The translations under genes were made by a program, and so were the position numbers. Below the pieces are notes generated by a model, which ran no database searches, was not told the origin of the DNA, and saw nothing but the letters and a program-made list of their open reading frames with translations. Positions 1 through 8,877 of a DNA stretch of 64,000 bases are shown piece by piece. Each line of letters starts with the position of its first letter. Position 1 is the stretch's first letter. This DNA is from Amycolatopsis sp. EV170708-02-1 (GTDB taxonomy: Bacteria; Actinomycetota; Actinomycetes; Mycobacteriales; Pseudonocardiaceae). Where the stretch lies: assembly GCF_022479115.1 (NCBI RefSeq), contig NZ_CP092497.1, positions 7,564,001 to 7,628,000 on the forward strand, written 5' to 3'.

Positions 1-2093
1 TAATCCTGGAGATGCCGGTAGATGTACTCGGCGGCCATCTGGGTCTTGCCGATACCACCGAGACCGTGCAGCGCCGAAGGAAGCACGGCGGTGGTACCAC
101 TGCTCAATCTCTTCGTGAGCTGATCGAGCAATTCGTCGCGGCCGGTGAAGTTGGGGTTCCGCGGGGGGACGTTCCCGAAGACCAGTGGCGGGTCGTCCGG
201 CTGCCGGGCGGGGAAGTCCCGGGATGGTTCCGACGCCGAAGGGTGCACGATCCGGGTCGTCGGCTCGTTCGCCTCGGGCTCATTGAGATAAGACGAGCGT
301 CCCTGTGTCGCAGGTGTCGAGGCAGGTGGACGTTCGGCCGTCTCAGGCATCATTGAGCTCTCAGTCTTCGTTTCAGATAGGTGTGCTTGGAGGACTTGGC
401 TTGCCGCCGCGTTCCGCAACCTGTCGGCCCGGGACAGGTACGGCCCGGAAAGGGCGCGCATGAGCGCGGTTTCCAGCTCCACATCGGCCGGGGACTCGCG
501 GGTGAGGTCTGGGTCCGGTGTGTTGTTCGGGTCGGCGATGGCGTCTCGGAGGTGGCCGATCAACCGGATCCGGTCACCGAAATGGGTGGCGGCCACTCGG
601 ACGACATTGGCCGTTTCCGACCGCCGCGCGCCGCTGAGCAGCAATTCCCGGACTGCCTCGGGAAAAGCGAAGACCCCGTCTGTGTCCCAAGTGGACTTGC
701 CCTCCCTGAGTGCGGGAGCGTACATCATCCCCGAAAGCAAAAGTTCGAGGAGGTGTTCCGGCCCCGCTTCCGGCACGAATCGTTGTCCCACCAGTTTCGC
801 CACGTCGAGACGGACCGGTACCGCCGCGAGTAACTGCGCCAAGCGTAGCGCTGGCGGTGACGCAACACTTCGGAATCGCTGCACTCGTTCGGCGGGTGAC
901 AAAGTTACCGACGGGTCATCGAAATCGGACTGGGAAATCCGTTCCGTGGCGAGTACGACGGTTCCTTCCACGGCCTCGTCGTTTTCGCCGGTCATCAATC
1001 CGGCCCACCAGCCCAGCGACCTCGGCCGCAGTTCGAGGACCGGCACCGGGACGAGATGGGCGGGCACTTCCGAGCCGGGTTCGAGCCAGGCGTCGGCGAG
1101 ATCGCATTTCCAGCGGCCGTTGGGCGCCACCGGGTTCGGCACGCTCAACCGGGCCTGGTGCGGGCTCATGCCACATCGGCCCCACAGCCATCGCGGGAGC
1201 AGATGCACGATGCTCACCGGCATCTTCCTGCCCCACCGCGCCAGCATCGGGTACAGCGCGTCCTTCTTCTGCCACGCGTCACCCACACCGTCGGTGAGCA
1301 GCAAGACCACGCGCCGTCCCGACGAATCCACGATCTCGTCCGGGTCTCGGGCGGGCGCGCCGGGCGTGCCACCGCGAAGAACGAGATCCTCTTCGGTGTC
1401 CTTCCCGGTTTCCAACAGGCGGACCTGAATGGTGCGGAAAGCACCCACCTGCCGCAGTAGTTCGACGAACGCCGACACCCTGGGGCGCCACAAGGCCATC
1501 GACGGACCGTTGTCGAGGACGAGCGTCAGGTCCAGCCAGCGCTCTTTTCTCGATCGGGTGACCGGCCACCACCGTCCGGTCTCCGCGACCCGGACGGCGG
1601 TCGCCACTTCGTCCAGGACCACATTGTTGTGTCGCCGCGAGGCCGTCTCCCGTTTCAGTGTTCTCAGCGCACGGAAGTACTCCAGCGATTCGAGGAGTAC
1701 CGCTCCCCCGGGCCCGTCGCCGTCCACCGCGGGTTCCGGCAGCTCACCGGGTACGGCCTCGATCGCGACGACCTCGCCGTCGTCTTCCGCGTCCGGTGGG
1801 CCGTCGACGAGCCGGGACGGCCCCGGCTCGGGAAGTTCCGGGATCTCTCCGCGATCGGCCGGCGCGTTACGGATCCTCACGTCAGCAGGCGAATGCTCCA
1901 TTTCGTCGGCCGGTGCCGGCTCTCCATCGGCCCGCCGTGGCGAGATGGCCGCGGCCAGCCACACGATGTCCGCGACGTCGGTCCAGTTCAGGTCCTCGAA
2001 TCCGAACCGTTCGCCCCGGTGCGGAAAACCGGTGCCCCGCCGGTCCGCCACCGGGGCGGAACGCGAGTCGGACACACCGCCCGGCCCTGCCAT
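1..2093 (-). CDS. vWA-like (SAV_2336-type) / NB-ARC protein, fxsT-like, 3' end outside window
   Basis: The reading frame stays open from the ATG at 2093 to the window edge, so 697 residues are visible and the C-terminus is missing. Residues about 186-300 look like a degenerate von Willebrand A fold: a DNGPSM strand-loop at 194-199 replaces the DxSxS metal site and a VVLLLTDG strand lies near 262-269. After a low-complexity linker (about 575-640), the protein enters an NB-ARC/STAND NTPase with a PPRNPNFTGRDELL lead-in and P-loop GLGGIGKT at 677-684. This layout matches the SAV_2336-type N-terminus plus NB-ARC of the FxSxx-COOH-associated TPR protein (FxsT) of actinomycetes; TPRs would be expected in the missing part. 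The start lies one base after the stop of the MoxR gene, so the two are surely co-transcribed. The role as sensor or switch in a conflict or signalling system is inferred. Confidence 0.8.
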   Translation of the reverse strand, partial: MAGPGGVSDSRSAPVADRRGTGFPHRGERFGFEDLNWTDVADIVWLAAAISPRRADGEPAPADEMEHSPADVRIRNAPADRGEIPELPEPGPSRLVDGPPDAEDDGEVVAIEAVPGELPEPAVDGDGPGGAVLLESLEYFRALRTLKRETASRRHNNVVLDEVATAVRVAETGRWWPVTRSRKERWLDLTLVLDNGPSMALWRPRVSAFVELLRQVGAFRTIQVRLLETGKDTEEDLVLRGGTPGAPARDPDEIVDSSGRRVVLLLTDGVGDAWQKKDALYPMLARWGRKMPVSIVHLLPRWLWGRCGMSPHQARLSVPNPVAPNGRWKCDLADAWLEPGSEVPAHLVPVPVLELRPRSLGWWAGLMTGENDEAVEGTVVLATERISQSDFDDPSVTLSPAERVQRFRSVASPPALRLAQLLAAVPVRLDVAKLVGQRFVPEAGPEHLLELLLSGMMYAPALREGKSTWDTDGVFAFPEAVRELLLSGARRSETANVVRVAATHFGDRIRLIGHLRDAIADPNNTPDPDLTRESPADVELETALMRALSGPYLSRADRLRNAAASQVLQAHLSETKTESSMMPETAERPPASTPATQGRSSYLNEPEANEPTTRIVHPSASEPSRDFPARQPDDPPLVFGNVPPRNPNFTGRDELLDQLTKRLSSGTTAVLPSALHGLGGIGKTQMAAEYIYRHLQD

Positions 2094-2094
2094 G

Positions 2095-3177
2095 TCACCG
2101 CACCGTCAGTCGTTGCCACAGAGCATCCACCAGCCGCGGCCATGCCTCCTGATCCGGCTGATACGCGCCCGACGTCGCGAGATAGACGGCGTCGAGCAGC
2201 CGGTCGGTGGGGAGCCCGCCTTCCGCCTTGCTCCGTTCGGCGAATTCCCGGATGAGCCTGTCCCGGTGTTCACCGTTCTCGCCGACCAGATGACCGGCCA
2301 CGATCGCGGCGAGCTGTTCCTCGTCCGGATTCTCGATCCGCAGCTGCAGGCAGCGCCGCAGGAACGCGGGCGGGAACTCCCGCTCCCCGTTGCTGGTCAT
2401 GACGACGATCGGGAAGGCGTGGCAGGCGATCCGGCCGTCGCGGACCACGGCGGTGCGCTGCGGATCGGCGGTGTGCACGGTGACTTCGGGATGCCGGTTG
2501 CGCACGCGGGTCAATTCCTCGATGGAGAATTCGCCGTCCTCGAAGATCGACAACAGATCGTTGGGCAGATCCGCCTCGGATTTGTCGAGTTCGTCGATCA
2601 GCAGGACCCGCGGCAGCCTGCTGGGCAGGAAGGCGGTGCCCAGCGGACCGAGCCGGACGAAATCGCCGATCGGGGGTTCTTCGGCCTCGCCACCGCGCTG
2701 GGCCTGGCTGGTCGCCGCCGCCTGGACCCGGCCGATCGCGTCGTAGCCGTACAGCCCGGAACTCAGCGCGGTATGGCTGGTGATCGCCCAGCGCAGCACC
2801 CTGCCCAGCCCCAGTTCCCTGGCGATCCGGTACGCGAGGCTCGACTTCCCCGTTCCCGGGTTCCCGGTGACCAGCAACGGACGCCGCAGGTACAGGGCGG
2901 CGTTGATCATGTTCAGTTCTCCGGCGTCCGCGTCGTGCTCCGAAAGCGTGAACGCGGTACCGAGACGGCGTTCCGCCTCGCCGTCGTCCGGCGGCGGTAC
3001 GTCGTTCTCCGGTGGCGGGTCACCCCGATAAGAACGCCACGGCGGTGGCGCGGGCAGCAACTGCGCGAGGTCGATGTCGTGAATGGGAATTCCGGTGCCC
3101 CGGTAGATCCACCAATCGGGTGCGTCGAGCCGAGGAGTCCGGCCGTCCACGGCCGCGTCCTGATCGTTCCCGCTCAT
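2095..3177 (-). CDS. MoxR-family AAA+ ATPase
   Basis: About 360 residues when started at the ATG at 3177. An in-frame ATG at 3186 abuts the AAGGGG ribosome site, so the second ATG, nine bases after it, is preferred. The AAA+ core shows Walker A GNPGTGKS (about 105-112), Walker B RVLLIDELD (about 190-198), a sensor-1 strand VVMTSNGERE and an FLRRC segment that fits the arginine finger. The N-terminal 75 residues are a proline-rich, probably disordered extension. MoxR ATPases act as NTP-driven remodelling partners of vWA proteins. Here the partners are the downstream vWA-like/NB-ARC protein (one-base gap) and the upstream VMAP-C protein (13-base gap), the gene trio of vWA-MoxR-VMAP systems. The target is unknown. 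Confidence 0.85.
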   Translation of the reverse strand: MSGNDQDAAVDGRTPRLDAPDWWIYRGTGIPIHDIDLAQLLPAPPPWRSYRGDPPPENDVPPPDDGEAERRLGTAFTLSEHDADAGELNMINAALYLRRPLLVTGNPGTGKSSLAYRIARELGLGRVLRWAITSHTALSSGLYGYDAIGRVQAAATSQAQRGGEAEEPPIGDFVRLGPLGTAFLPSRLPRVLLIDELDKSEADLPNDLLSIFEDGEFSIEELTRVRNRHPEVTVHTADPQRTAVVRDGRIACHAFPIVVMTSNGEREFPPAFLRRCLQLRIENPDEEQLAAIVAGHLVGENGEHRDRLIREFAERSKAEGGLPTDRLLDAVYLATSGAYQPDQEAWPRLVDALWQRLTVR

Positions 3178-3190
3178 CCGCGGCATCCCC

Positions 3191-4984
3191 TTACAGTCGA
3201 GTCGGGATCAACGGCTGGTCCAGAACGATCACACGTTTGGGGTCGTCCCACATTACCACCAGATCGTGAGCCAGAGAATTCTTGAACGGTACCGCCATAC
3301 CGGAATTCGCCAGTTTGCGGCGATCCGGAAGTTCCTTGAAACCGCTCTCCGCGGCCAATACCCAGTCGAGCAACTCGCGCAGGGTCTCCGGTTCGGCGTC
3401 CGGATGCCACAGCACGACCGGGAGGCCATTGCGGAGCGCGGTCGTCAATTCGTCCGGCGCACCACCCGGTTTCGTTTGGGGCGGCGGAGGTTTCGCCAAC
3501 ACCAGACCGACCCAGTGCTCGTCGCTCAAGATGGCGTCGATCGGGTGATCCTCGACCTCCGGGCATCCGGAATAGTGCAGCCGGTCGGCGGCGGGGTCCT
3601 TCACCATCGAATCCCAGCGAACGTGCCATGCGCGATGCCAATGCCTCGCCCGCATCCTCTCCAATGACCGTATTCCGAGACGGTACCCGTAGCGCAACGG
3701 CTGGGGCTGACCGGTCTCATGCTCCTTCGCCCACCGCTGCACCGGCAAATTGATCAGTGTCCTCGGCAGGAGGAATTCCACCGACGCGGACATGCTCTGG
3801 CCGGACCAGACCCCCTCGGTCTCCAGGATGACGTCATCGACCCTGAGCTCGACCTCGTCGATTCCGATTTCCCGCACGTCGCCGAGCGGCGGCGGCCAGA
3901 TCTCCGGATCGTCCTGTCGCCAGAATGCGAGCGTGCACCGCGTCGGATCAGCGGGAACCGGTTCGAGCATGATCATCAAATGCAGATGGGGACGATCCGG
4001 GAGCGGCGTCCTGGTCAGCCGCTGATGCCCGAACGCCGGAGCGAGCCGCAGCGACCGGGCCTGGTTCGCCAGCCAGCCCTCGATCATGGCGTCCGGTTTG
4101 CCGCCCGCGTTTTCGGCCAGCAGCCCGAGAAAGGCCAACGCGGGCGGGATCCCGTCCGGTCCCGCGTTGAAGTCGGTGAGCAGCTGGAAGACCTCCCACG
4201 CGTCGGTGACGCCGTCCAGCCGGGGCGGCGGGACCGCGGGACCGAGCGCGCGGCTCACCATGACCGCCGGATTCGGGACGTTCATTCCGGTCAGGTGACG
4301 GCGCAGGCCCACCAGATCCTTGCGGGGGATCAACTCCAGGACGGGCCCTTCCGGATCGACCGGCAAGAGATCTTCGGCGCGCGCCACCACCGATTCCGGG
4401 ATGACCTCCCCGTGCAGCCGTAAATAAGCCGTTCCGGTGAAAGTCTTCACTGAAACAGGTAGCGGACGGTACAGCTCGGGCAACAGGCCTGGGTCCTTCT
4501 CGATGACGTCCGCGAAGAAACGCTCCGAAGAGATGAAGGCGATCATCCGATCGGATTCGGCGAAGGCCTCCTTCACCGGTTGCGCGTCGAGAATGCGGAA
4601 AGCGATATCGACCGCGTCCCCGACCCAGCCGTTGTCGTCGCCGATCACCTCTCCGGAGTTGAGGCTCACCCGCAGCCGCATCTGCGCCTGCGGTGTCCGC
4701 GTGTGGTTGTACCGGCGGAGTGCGACCGCGAGACGTTCCGGCAGCAGGTCGGCGACCAGGCTTTTGGTCGTTCCCGGCGGAAGCAGGATCAAGGCGCCGT
4801 CGCCGCGGTCCTCATGCGCGCACGAATCGAAATCGACGCCGCTTTCGGCGAACGCGATCTTCAAGACCTCGTACATACCCTGGTGGACGGCGAGCCGGTC
4901 CAGACGATTGCGGTCCGGCGCGGTGAACCCCACGACGTCCACCACGACGATCGTGCGGTCGAGAGCCCGCGTCGGTCGCGCCAC
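3191..4984 (-). CDS. Class III cyclase-like / VMAP-C domain protein
   Basis: 597 residues from a GTG at 4984, which has GGGAGGGGG just upstream. A GTG at 5005 would add seven residues, but its GGAGGG lies in a palindrome. Residues about 10-190 resemble a class III nucleotide cyclase: VVVDVVGF carries the first metal aspartate (D16) and HEDRGDGAL the second (D62), so the domain may be active. A middle segment (about 205-320) rich in helices may be an effector-associated domain. Residues about 325-597 match the vWA-MoxR-associated protein C-terminal domain (VMAP-C): a polypeptide-binding-like beta region, an RSLERMRAR segment, GLPVVLWH and a final LVVMWDDPKR. It is the first gene of the operon with MoxR and the vWA/NB-ARC protein. 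I infer that it is the sensor or effector adaptor. The cyclase product and trigger are not known. Confidence 0.8.
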   Translation of the reverse strand: MARPTRALDRTIVVVDVVGFTAPDRNRLDRLAVHQGMYEVLKIAFAESGVDFDSCAHEDRGDGALILLPPGTTKSLVADLLPERLAVALRRYNHTRTPQAQMRLRVSLNSGEVIGDDNGWVGDAVDIAFRILDAQPVKEAFAESDRMIAFISSERFFADVIEKDPGLLPELYRPLPVSVKTFTGTAYLRLHGEVIPESVVARAEDLLPVDPEGPVLELIPRKDLVGLRRHLTGMNVPNPAVMVSRALGPAVPPPRLDGVTDAWEVFQLLTDFNAGPDGIPPALAFLGLLAENAGGKPDAMIEGWLANQARSLRLAPAFGHQRLTRTPLPDRPHLHLMIMLEPVPADPTRCTLAFWRQDDPEIWPPPLGDVREIGIDEVELRVDDVILETEGVWSGQSMSASVEFLLPRTLINLPVQRWAKEHETGQPQPLRYGYRLGIRSLERMRARHWHRAWHVRWDSMVKDPAADRLHYSGCPEVEDHPIDAILSDEHWVGLVLAKPPPPQTKPGGAPDELTTALRNGLPVVLWHPDAEPETLRELLDWVLAAESGFKELPDRRKLANSGMAVPFKNSLAHDLVVMWDDPKRVIVLDQPLIPTRL

Positions 4985-5005
4985 TGGCCCCCTCCCAAGG
5001 TCCAC

Positions 5006-5075
5006 GGCGCCGGCCCTCCGGCGCCGACCGCCACATTATCGCGTCGATCGGCCCGGAGTTGAGTGTCAATTGACA
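5006..5075. promoter_or_regulatory. Leader palindrome and TTGACA-containing palindrome upstream of VMAP operon
   Basis: The 5006-5025 segment is a perfect inverted repeat (GGCGCCGG, 4-nt loop CCCT, CCGGCGCC) in the presumed leader of the conflict operon. At 5064-5075 lies the perfect palindrome TGTCAATTGACA, which puts a consensus -35 hexamer TTGACA on both strands. No well-spaced -10 is clear for the minus strand (a GATAAT lies 23 bases away). I read it as an operator or promoter region between this operon and the stop of the PucR gene; this is inference. Confidence 0.4.
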
Positions 5076-5104
5076 AATAGGTGGCGGCGGATCGGTGCTA
5101 CCAC

Positions 5105-6139
5105 TCACTCGCCGAGCAGGCGCCAAGCGGTGAGGGCGAGCCTCACCCGCGTCAGGCCGAGCGGGTCGGTCAGGTCGATGTCCAGGGCCTTGCCGATCTG
5201 CGTCAGCCGTCGCGCCACGCTGCTGTGGTGCAGGTGCAGGGAATCGGCGGCCTGGCGCACGGAACCCGTGGCGCAGTACGCGTCCAGCGTCCGCAGATCC
5301 TCCGGATCCGCGGCCAGCTTCGTGATCGCGACGACGTCGGCGTTGGCCCGCGTGTCCTCTTCCGGGATCCGCGCGAGCAGCGCCAGCGCGCCCAGGTCGC
5401 GATAGTGGATCACCGGACGGCGCGCGGTCGTGAACCGCAGCGCGGTCGTCGCGTCCTGCCAGGACCGATGCGGGCATTCGGCGTCGCCGATCCCCGCCCG
5501 GACGTCTTCGGGGAACCGGGCCGGATCCACCGCGGCGGCCAGGATGATGCCGACGTCGCCGAGTGACGCGGCCTTGACCGGGCGCCCGTGGCAGATCCGG
5601 GCCCCGATCTTCTCGAGCGGGAGTCCGGACCGGACCGCGATCACGCGGATCGGCGCGTCGCCGGGGAAACCCAGCAGCCGCAAGGCCCGGTTCCTGGCGG
5701 CGTCGTCACTGGCGGAGCTGATCACGAGTTCCACCAGCGCCGGATCGGCCATCGTGGTGCGGGCCGGGCCGTATCGCTCGACGACCGTCGCCACGGCGAT
5801 CGCGAGGCGGTCCAGCACCGCTTCGTCGAGGGCACCGGGCTCTCCCACGCGTTCCAGCCAAACCGTGCCGATCTCTTCGTCGTCGAGGGTGACCGCCGTC
5901 GTGGTGGACACGGGCTCGGACGCCGGAGCGGCTTCGCGTCCGTCGGGTGCCATGCGGATGGTCCGGCCCGTGCTGTGGAGCCGGATGCCCGCCGCGCATT
6001 CCGACAGGCCCGCGGTGGCGCGTGCGAGCGCGGGGAGGTCGACCCGGCGCCGCATCAAGGTGTCGTAGAACATCACGACCCGGATCACGCCCTCGACGTC
6101 GGGATCCAGATGCGACAACCGCGCGGCCAATGCCTCCAT
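5105..6139 (-). CDS. PucR-family transcriptional regulator
   Basis: 344 residues, starting at the ATG at 6139; the longer open frame upstream only mirrors the divergent hydrolase gene. The protein has a GAF/PucR-like middle and a C-terminal helix-turn-helix of the PucR type (about residues 285-335, with SVRQAADSLHLHHSSVARRL followed by a conserved LALTAWRLL end). PucR-type regulators are usually single-component activators of catabolic or adjacent transport genes. It is divergent from the hydrolase/ABC exporter operon across 96 bases, so regulation of that operon is likely. The ligand cannot be told from sequence. Confidence 0.85.
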   Translation of the reverse strand: MEALAARLSHLDPDVEGVIRVVMFYDTLMRRRVDLPALARATAGLSECAAGIRLHSTGRTIRMAPDGREAAPASEPVSTTTAVTLDDEEIGTVWLERVGEPGALDEAVLDRLAIAVATVVERYGPARTTMADPALVELVISSASDDAARNRALRLLGFPGDAPIRVIAVRSGLPLEKIGARICHGRPVKAASLGDVGIILAAAVDPARFPEDVRAGIGDAECPHRSWQDATTALRFTTARRPVIHYRDLGALALLARIPEEDTRANADVVAITKLAADPEDLRTLDAYCATGSVRQAADSLHLHHSSVARRLTQIGKALDIDLTDPLGLTRVRLALTAWRLLGE

Positions 6140-6235
6140 GCCCGCGAGCCTACGCGGCGATCGTCGCGCGAAGGGGCGATCACACGCGACGGATGGCGGC
6201 CGCTCTCCGGACCGGAAGCCGGAAGGATCGTGGTC

Positions 6236-7138
6236 ATGGATCCCGAACTCGAAGCCTTCATCGCCCTCTTCCCCGCGGCGAACCTCGACGACCCGATCGC
6301 GGACCGCGAGAAGCTCGCGAAGCTGGCCACGTCGGTGCCGCCGCCCGACACCTCGGCCATGGAGGTCGAAGACCGGACGGTGCCCGGCGACCCCGGCGTC
6401 CCGATCCGGATCTACCGGCCGCGCGAGGCACAGGGCGCCGTCATCTGGCTGCACGGCGGCGGCTGGGTCATGGGCAACCTGGAGACCGAGCACCCTTGGG
6501 CGGCGCGGCTCGCCGAAGCCTCCGACGCGGTGGTCATCTCGGTCGAATACCGGCTGGCACCGGAGAACCCGTTCCCGGCCGCGTTCGACGACGTCTACGC
6601 CGTGCTGAACTGGACGGCGGACCACGCGGCCGAGCTCGGCGTCTCGCCCGACCGGATCGCGGTCGGCGGGCACAGCGCGGGCGGTGGCCTCGCGGCGGCG
6701 ACGGCCTTGCGGGTCCGCGACGAAGGCGGCCCGCGGATCTGCTTCCAGCTGCTCAACCAGCCGGGGCTCGACGACCGGCAGGAGTCGTGGTCGGCGCGCA
6801 ACTTCACCGACACGCCGTGGATGAACCGCGCCAAGATCACCGCCGCGTGGGGGCACTACCTGAACGGAAAGCCCGCGCCTTCGCCCTATGCCGCTCCTTC
6901 GCGGGCCACTGATCTCTCCGGCCTTCCGCCCGCGTACGTGGCCGCCGCCGAGTTCTGCCCCAACCGCGACGAGAACATCGAGTACGCGCTCCGACTGCTT
7001 CAGGCGGGGGTTTCGGTCGAGCTGCACCAGTGGCCGGGCACCTTCCACGGGTCGCAGGCGATCCTGTCCGCCGAGGTGTCCCGCCGTCAGATCGACGAAC
7101 TGGGCGGCGTCCTGCGCCGCGCGCTGGCCGCGTCATGA
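6236..7138 (+). CDS. Alpha/beta hydrolase, HSL (hormone-sensitive lipase) family
   Basis: 300 residues; ATG preceded by GGAAGGA at good spacing. It carries the family oxyanion motif HGGGW (WLHGGGWVMG, about residues 75-84) and the nucleophile elbow GGHSAGGG (serine near 144). A late FHGS supplies the histidine. There is no signal peptide, so it is cytoplasmic. HSL-family enzymes cleave short-chain esters and lactones. Its stop overlaps the start of an ABC exporter gene (ATGA), so it is translationally coupled to the exporter, which suggests it trims, or protects the cell from, the exported compound. The exact substrate is unknown. Confidence 0.88.
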   Translation: MDPELEAFIALFPAANLDDPIADREKLAKLATSVPPPDTSAMEVEDRTVPGDPGVPIRIYRPREAQGAVIWLHGGGWVMGNLETEHPWAARLAEASDAVVISVEYRLAPENPFPAAFDDVYAVLNWTADHAAELGVSPDRIAVGGHSAGGGLAAATALRVRDEGGPRICFQLLNQPGLDDRQESWSARNFTDTPWMNRAKITAAWGHYLNGKPAPSPYAAPSRATDLSGLPPAYVAAAEFCPNRDENIEYALRLLQAGVSVELHQWPGTFHGSQAILSAEVSRRQIDELGGVLRRALAAS

Positions 7139-8877
7139 CGGCACCCACGACGGCCCGGCTGCTGCGCCCGTTCGCCGGGAGTTTCGCCGCCGTCGTCGTC
7201 CTGCAGATCGTCGGCGCCGTCGCGGGGCTGGCACCGCTGCTCGCGGTCGTCGAACTGGGCAGGGCGCTGCTGGCTCCCGGCCCGGTCGACGAAAGCCGGG
7301 TGTGGACCGCGGTGATCGTGGGCGCGGCCGGCTTGTTCGTCCGGCTGGTGCTCACGGCCGCGTCGTCCGGGATCGGGCATCTGCTCGACGGCCGGGTCCA
7401 GCTCACCTTCCGCCGTCTGCTCGCCGAACGCCTTGGCCGCGTGCCGATCGGCTGGTTCTCCGGGCGTCGCACCGGCGAGCTGGCCAAGGTCGTCGGCGAG
7501 GACGTCGGCGCCGTGCACCCGTTCATCGCCCACACGCCCGGCGAACTCGTCTCCGCCTTCGTCGTCCCGCTGGTGTCGCTGGGCTACCTGCTCACCATCG
7601 ACTGGCGGCTCACCCTGATCACGCTGATCCCGGTCGTGCTGGCGGTGGCGGTGGTGCCGTTGATGATGACGCCCTCCCGGCTGCGCGAGCAGGAGGAGTT
7701 CGACCGGGGCATGGCCGGGATCTCGGATTCGGCCGTCGAATTCGTCCAGGGCATCGCCGTGGTCAAGGCGTTCGGCGGAGCGGGCCGCGCCCATCGCCGG
7801 TTCCGCACCGCCGCGGACGATTTCGTCGCCATCTTCACCCGGTGGGTGCGAGGGATGGCCGGGCCGGCGGCGGGGATGCAGCTCGCGCTGTCGCCGCCGT
7901 TCGTGCTGCTGGTGGTCCTGATCGGTGGCACGCTCCTGATCACCGGCGGCGGCCTCGCCCCGGTCGATCTCCTGCCGTTCCTGGTGCTGGGGCTGGGTTT
8001 GACCGCACCCGTGGCCGCGCTCGGCCACGGCTTCGACGAACTTCAGGCCGCCCGGCGCGCGACCGGGCGGATCCGCGACGTGCTCGGTGTGCCGTCACTG
8101 CCGGAACCGGCGAAACCCCTTGTGCCGCAGGGACATCGCGTGGAGCTGCGAGACGTCCGGTTCGGCTACGAGGCCGATCGCGAGGTCCTGCGCGGTATCG
8201 ACCTGGTGCTCGAACCGGGCACCGTCACCGCCCTCGTCGGCCCGTCCGGCGGCGGGAAGTCCACTTTGGTCACTTTGCTGCCGCGGTTCTTCGACCCCGC
8301 GGAAGGAAGGATTCTGCTGGGCGGCGTCGATCTGCGCGAAATCGGCAGCCAGGAGCTGTATCGCCAGGTCTCCTTCGTGTTCCAGGACGTCCGCCTGCTG
8401 CGCGCGTCGGTCGCGGACAACATCGCGCTCGCCGTGCCGCACGCCGGCCTCGACGACGTCGTACGCGCCGCCCGGCTGGCGAACATCCACGACCGGATCC
8501 TCGAACTGCCGCGCGGCTACGAAACGGTGCTGCACGAGGAAACCGGCTTGTCGGGCGGGGAAGCCCAGCGGATCTCGCTGGCCCGTGCGCTGCTCGCGGA
8601 CACACCTGTCCTGGTGCTCGACGAGGCCACCGCGTTCGCCGACCCGCAGACCGAACTCGCCGTGCGCCGGGCACTGGCGACGGCACGGGCCGACCGGACG
8701 ATCCTGGTCATCGCGCACCGCCTGGAAACGGTCGTCGACGCCGACACCATCGTCTTGCTGGAGAACGGCACCATCGCCGAACGCGGCAAGCCAGCGGATC
8801 TGCTGACCCGGAACGGGAAATTCGCCGCCTTCTGGCGTTCCCAGCACGCCGCCGAACCACAGGGGGAAACCCGATGA
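7135..8877 (+). CDS. ABC exporter half-transporter, subunit 1
   Basis: 580 residues with an N-terminal six-helix membrane domain (about 1-310) and a C-terminal ATPase domain: Walker A GPSGGGKST at 369-377, signature LSGGEAQ near 472, Walker B LVLDEATA near 493 and an IAHRLETV H-loop. The Walker B glutamate is present, so the site should hydrolyse ATP. The gene starts inside the hydrolase stop and its own stop overlaps the next transporter gene, so the two half-transporters very likely form a heterodimer. The pair resembles the IrtA/IrtB and YbtP/YbtQ type, which includes siderophore importers of exporter fold. No siderophore-interacting domain or biosynthesis gene is nearby, so substrate and direction stay open. 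Confidence 0.87.
   Translation: MTAPTTARLLRPFAGSFAAVVVLQIVGAVAGLAPLLAVVELGRALLAPGPVDESRVWTAVIVGAAGLFVRLVLTAASSGIGHLLDGRVQLTFRRLLAERLGRVPIGWFSGRRTGELAKVVGEDVGAVHPFIAHTPGELVSAFVVPLVSLGYLLTIDWRLTLITLIPVVLAVAVVPLMMTPSRLREQEEFDRGMAGISDSAVEFVQGIAVVKAFGGAGRAHRRFRTAADDFVAIFTRWVRGMAGPAAGMQLALSPPFVLLVVLIGGTLLITGGGLAPVDLLPFLVLGLGLTAPVAALGHGFDELQAARRATGRIRDVLGVPSLPEPAKPLVPQGHRVELRDVRFGYEADREVLRGIDLVLEPGTVTALVGPSGGGKSTLVTLLPRFFDPAEGRILLGGVDLREIGSQELYRQVSFVFQDVRLLRASVADNIALAVPHAGLDDVVRAARLANIHDRILELPRGYETVLHEETGLSGGEAQRISLARALLADTPVLVLDEATAFADPQTELAVRRALATARADRTILVIAHRLETVVDADTIVLLENGTIAERGKPADLLTRNGKFAAFWRSQHAAEPQGETR

Noticed and set aside
1429..3285. A 618-codon plus-strand frame across the conflict operon
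   Set aside because: It mirrors the MoxR and vWA/NB-ARC genes; the minus strand has recognisable motifs throughout.
6140..7048. N-terminal extension of the PucR frame by about 300 residues
   Set aside because: The extension lies opposite the hydrolase gene and has no domain; the ATG at 6139 gives the normal family length.
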